A stretch of DNA of 64,000 bases, taken from NCBI GenBank assembly GCA_034359265.1, contig CP136893.1, forward strand, positions 42,853,501-42,917,500. Reading direction: 5' to 3'. Position numbers and translations under genes: made by a program. This document shows, one piece after another, positions 1 to 9,450 of the stretch. The DNA comes from Canna indica (taxonomy: Eukaryota > Streptophyta > Magnoliopsida > Zingiberales > Cannaceae). The notes below the pieces were generated by a model. It made no database searches, was not told the origin of the DNA, and saw only the letters and a list, made by a program, of their open reading frames with translations. Every line of letters starts with the position of its first letter. Position 1 is the stretch's first letter.

Positions 1-525
1 TTCATAGCACATATCCATTTATCTGACTGTGCACAAGAAATGGCTTGATTATAGTTACTAGGATCAAGGACATCCCCAACATCATAATCATTTTCATTAA
101 GATATACTAAAAAATCATCAGAGATTGCAGATCGCCTTTCTCTAGTAGATCTTCTCACTGGCACAGGTAAAGCAGGTTCAGCAGGAATCACAACAGGAGT
201 AGGCGGATTAATAGCTATAGGACTGTCCGAAGGAACAGGGGAATGAGAAATATTATCATCATGACTAGCAATAGAATCACCTGGAACAAATGACCTAAGA
301 TCATTGATAATAGGAAGAGGTACTGATACATTAGTGATAGGTTCAGAATGAAGAAGATCAGGCTCAGCTACATCAAGTTCTAAAAACTTTGCTGTCAAGG
401 ACTCCACAATTTTAGTGCATCTGCTCGGACAATAGAAACGGTAGTCTTTTGAATGATCTGAATATCCAATGAAAAAATAACGACTGGTTCTAGGATCAAT
501 CTTTTTCCCCAAACACGAAAATGAT

Positions 526-1161
526 TTAAACTAGGTTTTCTACATGTCCAGAGTTCAAAAGGAGTTTTGAGAACAGATTTTCTGGGGACACGATTAAGAA
601 TGTAGAGAGAGGTTTAATGACTTTACCCCACAGAAATTCTGGCAAATTCGACCTACTCATCATGCTCCTCATCATATACTTAAGAGTACGATTACGCCTT
701 TCAGCTACACCATTTTGTTCAGGACTGCCTGACATGGTATATTGAGGAACAATTTTACATTCTTGCAAGTATGAAGCAAAAGGTCCTACATGCTGACCAA
801 CAACACCATGTCTACCATAATACTCTCCTCCATGATCAGATCTCACTATCTTGATGACTGTTCCCAACTGCTTTTCAACTTCGGTCTTAAACACTTTGAA
901 TTTATCAAACACTTTAGACTTCTCTTTAATCAAATAAATATAGCCATATCGGGAAAAGTCATCAATAAAAGTGATAAAGTATTTATGACCACAAATAGTA
1001 GGAGAGTAAGGGCCACTAATGTCCGAGTGAATGATTTCCAATAGACTTGAACTTCTAGAAGCACACTTTTTCTTGGTTTTGGTCAACTTACCCCCTGATA
1101 CAATCAACACAAGTTCCCATATCACCAAAATCCAAGTTAGGCAAAATGTCAATTTTAACAA
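526..1161 (-). pseudogene. copia integrase core, fragment
   Basis: The minus-strand reading has the copia integrase core: a DISGPYSP segment, HKYFITFIDDFSRYGYIY, an RSDHGGEY motif carrying the second catalytic aspartate, and SGSPEQNGVAERRNRTL with the catalytic glutamate. The end of the frame (after about residue 180) departs from the family, which points to a frameshift near 600-640. Codons for the following linker reappear below 526 in another frame. Confidence 0.85.
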
Positions 1162-2464
1162 GTCTTTCGATCCTTTCTTTAGAAATATAACCTAAATGCT
1201 TATGCCACAAAAGAAAAGACTTATCTATGATCCTTGATCTTTTAGCAACTTTATTTTCAATGTTTAAAGATGTAGATGGATAATCAGGAGCTAAGGACAA
1301 CATATATAAACCGTTAAACAAAGATTCACTTCCAATAATTTGAGAATTCAAAATAACATTCATATTGTCATTTCCAAAACTAAAATCAAATCCAAGTTTA
1401 TCTAAACAAGAAACAGAAATCAAATTTCTTCTAAATGAAGGTACATATAAGGTGTCATTCAGAACAAGTTCAAATCCTGACTCTAAAAATAATCTAACAT
1501 CTCCTATGGACTCCACAGTCACTTCAAGATCATTTCCTACTCTCAGTTTGCTTTGCCTCAGACTTGATTTTCTCAGGTTTGCAAAAACTTGTATAGAAAT
1601 AGCAACATGGGTTGTGGACCCGCTATCAAACCACCAAGAATTAATAGAGATATCAACTAGATTAGACTCAAAACAAACAAGGGCTAAGGAGTTACCTCCA
1701 GCTTTTTGCTTCTTTTCTAACCAGGCCTTAAACTTTGTACATTCAAACCGTTTGTGTCCTTTGTTTTTGCAAAAGAGGCATCTGATAGATTTCTTAGTAG
1801 GAGCAGACTTAGGACCTTCATTGGGGTTATTTTGACCACTACATTGTCCTTTATGAGATTTCTTTGGAGCAGCAAGTGAGAAATGCTTAAATTTCTTATG
1901 AGGCTTGCCAGAATGGGGTTTAGGATGAACAATTAGAAGGGCTAGATTACTCTTTTCTTTCTTAAGTTTTTCTTCCTCAGCAACACATTTAGTGATGAGA
2001 TCATTTAGAGTCCATTTTTTATTCTGGGTAATATAGGCAGTCTTAATTTGACTGAACTCAGCAGAAAGAGAATTCAAGGCATGAGGAACAAGGAAGAGGG
2101 AGTCATCTAGTTCAACTTTCAAGGCTCTAAGCTGGGTTTGAAGCATAACCATTTTCAGAATGAACTCTCTTACACCCCTAGAGTTATCATAAACCATAGT
2201 CGTCAATTCTTTCATTAGATATGCAGACTAAGCATTATCAGCCACTTGAAATCTTTTTCCAATAGCATTAAAGAACTCTTTGACATTTGTAGTATCAGAC
2301 AATCCACTCATTAAATGTTCAGGAATAGTCCTTTTAATGGCAAGCAAGTTTAATCTATTGGATCTCTCCCACTTAGCTAATAGGTCTTTTTGTTCAAGAG
2401 TGGCGACTTGACCTTCAGGAATCACCGGCTTGTTTTCATGAATAGCCATGTCAAGATCAGCCAT
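1088..2464 (-). pseudogene. copia gag-protease, two broken frames
   Basis: The first 78 codons (2464-2228) match the N-terminus of a copia gag (UBN2-type), and a stop follows at once. The remainder (2215-1088, 375 codons) continues the gag. It has a basic stretch, then a CCHC zinc knuckle (CLFCKNKGHKRFEC, near residue 145), then an aspartic protease signature WWFDSGSTTHV, and then the GAG-pre-integrase region with LWHKHLGY and a C-x2-C pair. Gag packages the RNA and the protease matures the polyprotein. The stop between the two frames makes this a relic. Confidence 0.88.
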
Positions 2465-2730
2465 GCCTAGAGAGATTTCTATGTCGAACGTTTGAGACGG
2501 TGTTGTGGAGGAAGACCGACTAGCTCATTATTGCTTTTCCCATCAAAAGCAGAGCGTTTGAAACAGTGTTGTAGAGGAAGACCCGGCTTTCCTTGGAGAT
2601 CCAAAAGTTTATTCCGCTGCAAATATGTCGTCATCAAGTAAGATCTTATCTTACTAATTTATTTACGATATTCTTAAATTCATGAAATATTTGATTGAAG
2701 ATTTGTCTTACAATTGGTATCAGAGTCCAC
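2465..2730 (+). other. possible LTR end with primer-binding site
   Basis: The plus strand has TTGGTATCAGAG near 2715, preceded by TCTTACA. This is how a plant LTR followed by an initiator-Met tRNA primer site looks. It faces opposite to the copia coding region at 1-2464, so it is probably a scrap of another element. A motif (CGTTTGAGACGGTGTTG and a close variant) occurs twice, near 2487 and 2550. No matching second LTR is seen. Confidence 0.35.
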
Positions 2731-4031
2731 ATATGAAAAATAAAAATATAGAATATTTTAAAAATATTCTAACAATAATTTCACTACATATTGGGATTAT
2801 ACAAGTAATTAACCCAATATTAAATATATATTAGCTGTACTCAGGCCTAGTATTGTGATATTGGAACTTAGCTTGAGTACTTAATTTGCTATTCTAGCTA
2901 CTCAAGCTTGAGCTCAATGTTGCATTAAGTTCGAGCTATTCACAAGTAGCTTGACTCACTTACGTCCTTACTAATGAGACTTAGGCATTGTTTGAATGAG
3001 ATGAAACATAGTTTAGTAATGTATAATATAGTATGGTATTGTATGGTATGATATTATAAAAATTATTATCTTGTTTGGGAGGATGATATTGTATGGTATG
3101 ATTAAATGATAGTAGCTATGGAGGAGAACGAAATTTTGGCTAAGCCGATCAAGAATGATAAATAAAAGTTAATATGATATTAATATATAAAAGGCATAAA
3201 AAAAATTATAAATTTTAATTGATGATATTTTAGAAATAAAATTTTATGAAATAATGAAAAATCATCAAATTCATGATTTAAAAATTTGGTCAAAATTTAT
3301 GATTTTCAAATCACGAGATTACTATACCATACCATGATCATTTATTAAAAAAAATTCTAATTAATTATAAAATTAAATTATAGATCATACTTTATCACAA
3401 AATAAAAAGTCTTAAATACTATTTTCCTATATGCATTGCCGTGGATGATAAAACAAAGGAAGAGACTATCATCTCACACTCTCACGCTAAAAAAAATCTA
3501 CATGGATCCAGAGTTGAGCGACGACAGGACTAGTAACCTTCGATTGGTTTGATATATAGTCTTATCATAGTCATGATCCTTTTGAGTAGTACCATTGGAT
3601 GAACATCAATCGCTCTTTTGTTGTTCTCCCTTAAATTCATTTAATCGACGTAATCACCTTCCATTTTCTAATCTTAACAAATATTGTCTAGTATATATAT
3701 ATATATATTATACTAGACATTTTACTAGAGTTCTTTTATCTTGATGTTTTCCTGTAATATATGAATAATATAAATGGGAATTCAATATTTTTGAAAAGAA
3801 TCTCCATAGCCATGTCAGATTTATTTTTTTTATAAACATATACACAAGTATCAAATTGAACCAATTAAAAATTGGACAACATGATAATGATTAAATAGGA
3901 TTATTATAATTTTAAAAAGATACATACAACTCTAAAAAATCAACTCTGATCATATTTGTTAACTCGGTGAAAGTTCAATTCATGAAATTTATCCACAAAA
4001 AACAAAAAACAAAAGATACTACTAGCATACA
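2731..4031. other. AT-rich non-coding stretch
   Basis: No convincing gene. It holds a short (TA)n run near 3690-3708 and a start resembling a transposon terminus (GGCATTGTTTGAATGAG, near 2990), but no partner terminus was found. Confidence 0.5.
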
Positions 4032-4388
4032 GTGCACTAGATAAGCTCTTTGGGTCAGACCGAATTAGGTCAAGATGTGCCCACAATCATGAACTAGACT
4101 CAGATCGTGCTAACTACAACTTAGCTTAGGGGCTCCACCCAGCCAAAGGATATCAACTTTCTTTATTAATTATTAGAGATTATGCAGTAATGAGCCAATC
4201 ATATTCGGGATAAACTTTGACCCGCTCAAGGCATATCCCCGCGTGATTTTTTGAGACATCATCGTTAAACATCCTGACCTGCCTCATAAAATAGACACGA
4301 CGCACATTAGGTATACTCTCGATTCCAATATTATACTCCACATATGGGATTCTCTCACTTGCAGCACCCCCGACTTATGGTAGGAACA
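4032..4388 (+). repeat. 5' LTR of the Tat element
   Basis: Aligns by eye with 18168-18593: shared stretches include AATCATGAACTAGA/CTCATGAACTAGAA, GGGGCTCCACCC/GGGCTCCACCC, GGGATAAACTTTGA and TATACTCTCGATT/TATACTCTTGATT. It lacks about 70 bp near its 3' end that are present in the other copies and its first base has decayed. It is followed two bases later by the primer site. Confidence 0.8.
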
Positions 4389-4390
4389 TT

Positions 4391-4409
4391 TGGCGCCCAC
4401 CATAGGGCC
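4391..4409 (+). promoter_or_regulatory. primer-binding site of the Tat element
   Basis: TGGCGCCCACCATAGGGCC lies two bases after the 5' LTR. TGGCGCC-type sites are used by plant Gypsy elements to prime minus-strand DNA synthesis from a cellular tRNA. This marks the element as running to the right. Confidence 0.8.
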
Positions 4410-4840
4410 GAGTAAACCTTACCTGCCCCACCATAGTAGACACTCGAAGTCATGCGAACATCGCCATGCGCGAACATGTAGCAACCTAGCAGCAACATTC
4501 CCCCGCTACCCAGAGACGCTAACATGATGAGGAGCGATGCTTTATTGCCCACCGACTCAACGCTAGAGGAGTTACGACGCATGACTGTTGACCTCCAGTC
4601 ATAGAACTAGATGTTGACAACCCATGTCGACGCACTAACGCAATCCAAGGAGCGGTGTCCAACTGAGCACGACTCTGCCGCTCGAAGCATGAAGACGACA
4701 ACCACCACGAGAGAACCAAGAGACCAACCTTAGTCTTTAGAGATGAGATATCCCACACACAACATCAGAGAGAAGGAACCAAAACCACAGAGGTTGTTCC
4801 TCCCCCCGTCGTTGATTCAGGATCGTTTGCGAAGCACATC

Positions 4841-5163
4841 ATGGTAGTCTCTCTCCCCAACAACTTTAAGTTACCGACTACTCTCCAACCTTGCGACGAC
4901 ATGGGTGATCCGACCACCCATCTGATAATGTTCAGATCGATGATGTTTCTCAATGGCGCAACCGACTCCATCTTGTGTCGACTTTTACCCACTTTCATGG
5001 AGAAAGTCGCGTTGCTATGGTTCTCCACCCTCACGTTAGGGTCCATACACAACTTCCAAGAGCTCTCTAGAGCCTTCATCAACCAATTGTCCTCATCTTA
5101 GATATATTCCAAGACCGAGGACTCCCTCCACTACATCAAGCGTGGACAGAATCAACCACTAAG
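4841..5163 (+). pseudogene. Tat gag, N-terminal piece, cut by a solo LTR
   Basis: The plus-strand frame at 4841-5101 has the retrotransposon gag core: a PTTHLIMFRSMM segment, then ALLWFSTLTLGSIHNFQELS, the typical W-F-x-L-x-x-G-S-I-x-x-F pattern. After a stop at 5099-5101 (TAG), the same frame goes on to 5163 with RGQNQPL, where solo LTR A interrupts the codon run. The gag resumes at 7832. Upstream sequence at 4410-4840 shows only broken reading. Confidence 0.8.
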
Positions 5164-7831
5164 TGTCACGCCCCAACTCAGGGTCACGTGACCAGCCAGG
5201 GTATACGTGCCTATACCCCGCAACCTAAACCATGCACATGACAACTCAACAAATAATACAGCAGGAAGAGATAAAAAGTTTTATTTTAATGAAAAGCGAA
5301 CCAAAACAAAGTTTAATTCAAGTAGCTCAAATGAAACAAAAAGTGTGGAATAACGTAAAAAGTTCATATACAATAAAACTTAAAATAAATGACATAAATG
5401 CCCTCAGGGCTACAACTCTAAATCAAGCTAATACAAGTGCATGACTACTACCAAAGGACTCGACTACGACCATAACTAGGACTGCTATGATATCATGCGG
5501 CTCCTCTACCCTCCAGCGGCGCCAAGTGCATCTGACCCATCTCATCGGTCAGGCTCTGCAAAACAAAAATCAAACGAGAACGAGTGAGTTCAAAGAACTC
5601 AACGAGCAATTTTACCAACCATCACAAATAAAAATCACAGAGATAACAAGAATGAAATCTATCTTTACAGAAGGCAAGATCACGAAGGTGTGACTAGCTA
5701 ACAGGCCAACATGCCACACATGCCCCAAGGCATCTAACCCTCCAAAGAAGTGCATCAGGCCGAAGCCCACCATGCTCGAAGGCAACAACACATACTAAAG
5801 AAATGCATCGGGCTGAAGCCCACCATGCTTAAAGGCAATAACACATACTAGGATAATCGGGAAAGACCCTCCGAACTTATCCTAGTATAAGGAACCTCGG
5901 GAGCAATCAGGAAAGGCCATCCGAACTTGCTCCACGAGACGTGATAGAGTAACCGGGAAGGCCCTCCGAACTTACTCTTTTAAGATATCACAGGAATAAT
6001 CGGGAAAGACCCTCCGAACTTATTCTACAGGTTGGGAATTTCGACGTCCAACCACCCGGGCGTAGCCCAAAATCTGGCTCCTAATTGAGCCACTCCACCA
6101 CTCTCAAGGATATGGTGCATCAAGACCTAAGTCAAGATTCTTCTACGGTGTCCTCATTATGTAGCGTCTCAACACTCCAAACTCGACACCTATCCCTTAG
6201 ACCCGTAATGTCATGAACCCGTGTGATTTTATTTCATGCACACTTTTTAAGTTGGTTCATAACAGATTATGCTCACCCTTAACCCAATTTTAATTATATA
6301 ATTAAAATTTAGATCATCTCAATTAGGGTTTTGTTTTAGGTTACTGTTCTGCCCAGAATTGTTGTGTCTAACCTGAATCTAGTCTCTAATGTGTGTCCTA
6401 TGTTTCCAAACTATATTTTCTGGTCGAAACGATAGGTTACACGACTATATTCACACATATACACACATCACAGCAACAAATTAAAATCAGCACAAATTCA
6501 TCATCTCAACATATAATTCCAACAACATGCAATTTCAGCATACTTATAAAATTAAATCCAAAAATTAACAGAAATTAACCCCTAAATTACCATTAGGACA
6601 GAATACTAATCTCAGGAATTAATTCACAGAAATTATTCTTTTCATCAAGACTAACAAGAACCCACACACTTAAACCAAGAATCAAGCATTAAGATCAAGA
6701 ACCCCCAATTAGTCATTATCAAGATCTTAATCTTACCACATGATTTCTACCCAAAAATCACAGATTTAATTCTAAACAAGAAACTCATAATCAAGAATCT
6801 CAAATTAGGAGAATAGATCAAGATTTCATATCAAATGAAATAATAACTCATTCGGGCTTTTCATCGAACACCTTGAGGGCGAACTGGATTTCCGCCTTGG
6901 CCGAGCACCCCTAGGATTACCCTAGGGTTGCCGAGCCCCATAGAGGGGAGATTAGGGTCTCCTCAAGCACAATCTCAAGGAAACATGGCAAAAACGTGAA
7001 GAACAATCAAGAAACGAAACACAAATACCAAGCCGTCAAGAACGGCTTCAAGAATCCGATTGAAATCCCGAAGAGAGAGGGTAAACCACTCACCTTAATT
7101 GGAAGAAGAACTAAGGAAGAAATCCCGGATGACGGCCCTCAAATCCGGCTTCAAATGGCTGGCGGCTCAACCCAAGAAAAGGCTCTAAGGGGCGGTGGCT
7201 CACTCCAAGCCGCCGGCTTAGAGAGAGGGAGAGAGAGGAGAAGGAGAGGGGCAGGCTCCTATCGGCTCAGCTCCAAAGGGAAGGAAGAGAGAGAGGGGAG
7301 GAAGGGAAGCAGGTGGCTAGGCGGCTTGGCTCACAGGAGGCGGCTCCAAGGAGAAGAGGGAAAGAGGGCTAGCGGCTTGGCTCACAGGCAGCGGCTGGCT
7401 CCCTTTCTCAATCTTTGGGTGACTCCAAAATAGGAGCCACAAGCCATGATGAGGGGATTTTATACTCTCTCCTCAACCCTAACCCCTTAAACCCTTAATC
7501 TACAACCCGCATCCACCTTAAGCCAACCAAAACCCGCTAACCTGATAGACTTAAATAATTTAATTAAGCTCATTATAATAAATCACAAGTACTTAATTAA
7601 ATACACCCACATGAATATAATTAATAATTATGCACACACAACATCAAATCTAAATAATTTCAACTACCTAAGCCTAAAATTTATAAATTTATAAATTTAT
7701 ATCCTACTTACCCGAGCTCGCAAGCTCGCTCCGGACCATGTGTCGACTCGGCTCGACCACGAACTAGTCCGCTAGGCTGACAAACACACATAAGAGGAAA
7801 AATAATAAATTTAAATATATAGGATATTACA
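5164..7831 (-). repeat. solo LTR A (2668 bp)
   Basis: Ends are TGTCACGCC and GATATTACA on the plus strand, i.e. TG...CA. The flanks CTAAG at 5159-5163 and CTAAG at 7832-7836 are a perfect 5-bp target duplication, and the gag frame continues across them, so this is one clean insertion with no internal region left. Homology to LTR C gives its direction as minus. A TATAAAA box lies on the minus strand at 7464-7458. No protein is credible in it; the open frame at 6996-7433 is GC-rich LTR leader sequence. An array of four hairpins lies at 5845-6026. Confidence 0.93.
5845..6026 (-). repeat. array of four covarying hairpins in solo LTR A
   Basis: Four units share a loop core (CCGAACTT on this strand, AAGTTCGG in the sense of the LTR) flanked by arms that differ from unit to unit yet pair: 5845-5856 with 5877-5888 (12 bp, ATACTAGGATAA), 5900-5906 with 5927-5933 (GGAGCAA), 5946-5952 with 5972-5978 (AGAGTAA), and 5994-5999 with 6020-6025 (GAATAA). 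Inner bases TCGG and CCGA can extend each stem. The counterpart in LTR C is at 11256-11578. Confidence 0.8.
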
Positions 7832-8166
7832 CTAAGAGAATATCTAAAGAGATTCAATGTCGTGGTCATGGAGATCCCTAACCTCGACTCTCATGTTGAG
7901 TTGTATTCTATCAAGCATGACATAAAATCGGACAGTCCGCGAACCAAATAGCTTTGTCCAAGCCAAAGACTATGACGAAGTTCTGGGAGCGAGCAATATG
8001 CTATATGGAGATGGAAAAGCTCAAATAGGCTAGAAAGGACGATAGACATACTAACAACAAAGATAACGCCGAAGACAAGAAAGCAAAAAGGTTCGACAAA
8101 AAAGGTGAAGAACGAGATCACCGTGAGCGAGATAACATCAAAAGAGGGAGGTTTCCCTCCTGACCT
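7832..8166 (+). pseudogene. Tat gag, middle piece between two solo LTRs
   Basis: The frame that stopped at solo LTR A resumes with REYLKRFNVVVMEIPNLDS, the usual gag continuation after the core. It then decays with stops (near 7950 and 8027) and ends in a charged RERDNIKRGRFPPD segment that in related gags precedes the zinc knuckle. Solo LTR B starts at 8167. Confidence 0.75.
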
Positions 8167-9450
8167 TGTTAGTAGTGTGACCTAGGCCAATTGAATAATA
8201 TTATTATTGCCACTTTCCTATTTAATAAATTGAATATTTGCTTTATCTTGTTATTCATTGTGAGCATGTATGACTTGATAAAAGATTCTCAGAATAGTTG
8301 ATTCTGCCTGATGGTCATCAAGTAAGAGACTTGATAGTAAAACCCTAAGGCAGTTGGGATCTTATTCTAAATAGTACCTAGTCATTCATTATCATTAGAA
8401 CAATAATGAATGAAGACTAGTATATAGTTTGACTGGTGATGATCATTTTTTACCGATCATGAATATGTGATATTAAAGTCAAATCGTAAACACATGTTGG
8501 AGAACATGGTATTGGACAGATCCACTGTGAGAATACTGCATGGATTTATATCATTAGTATATCTCACAGCGGTAGTGATATGTCAGTCCTCCGACCTGAT
8601 ATCACCATGGATTTCTACATGAGGAATTCTGTATTTTGACCTAGTCTAACATCATCTTTAACCGGATGGTAATAAAGACTACATTTGGACATAGAATAAA
8701 TTATACAGTGGAATATGTGTAGTCATGAAGGAATTTGCCTATCTCGTATATGAGAAATATCTTCGTACCCCTTGATGAGTGAGATTGAGGAAATGCATGG
8801 ACGTGCTCAAATGAATTGTTAGGAGTATTAATGTCATTTGTTAAGTCAGTTTGCTCAGGAATCAAGAAACCAAATTTAGCAATATAAGGATGATGTAATC
8901 CATGCCTTATGCTTGATCCAGATATTGCGTGACAAAAGGACAAATATCGTACTGTGTTAGGTTGTTCAGGTCACCAACTTCACTTGACTTGGGTAGTCAT
9001 AATGTCTTGCTAGAGGCCGCTTATGACTTGTGGGTTGTAAATGAGATTTGGACCTAACTGCCAACGTTGAGTGAGCCTACAAGGTCACACACATAGGGCG
9101 AACCGAATTGGGCTTAAGATTGTGACTTATCGAATTGGATCTGCATGATAATCAAACCAACTAAATCTCTCTTGGTAAGAATTGATTTCGAATTTGAAAA
9201 AGAGTTCTGAATTCAAAATTAATTATTCTGAATTTTAAATAAGATTTAAAATTCAAAATAATATTGATCTTAATTTAGGCAATGTATCTTTAATCATCGT
9301 TATTAAAGGACTAATTAAAATTGAAATTTTGAATTAACTTAATTCTTCCTTGATAATTGTAATTAAGGATATATAATAATATTGAAAGCGGTTTTAATAT
9401 TCTGAATATGGCTTGAATCAATCAACGGTTGAGAGAACTCGATTAATATT

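Larger units (their letters stand above)
1..2464 (-). mobile_element. Ty1/copia retrotransposon, 5' part of the coding region, broken
   Basis: Read on the minus strand, this stretch gives gag, protease, the pre-integrase zinc site, integrase and the start of the integrase-RT linker in the Pseudoviridae order, which identifies a copia element. The reading is broken: there are stops and frame changes near 2216-2227 and near 1088-1161. The part at 1-525 still encodes the linker, with a recognisable RRSTRERR-type segment and the lead-in to reverse transcriptase. The rest lies beyond the left edge. No LTR of this element is visible at its gag end. Confidence 0.9.

Noticed and set aside
1..2464. 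Endogenous pararetrovirus or other viral insertion
   Set aside because: The order protease-integrase-RT linker and the CCHC gag are those of a copia retrotransposon. Nowhere in the window is a movement protein or coat protein signature seen, and the Gypsy pieces have integrases and LTRs.
2465..2730. 5' LTR of the copia element at the left edge
   Set aside because: The primer-site sequence is on the plus strand, while the copia coding region runs on the minus strand.
4355..5082. Minus-strand open frames across the Tat leader and gag
   Set aside because: The plus strand has the gag core motif at 4841-5163; the minus frames have no features.
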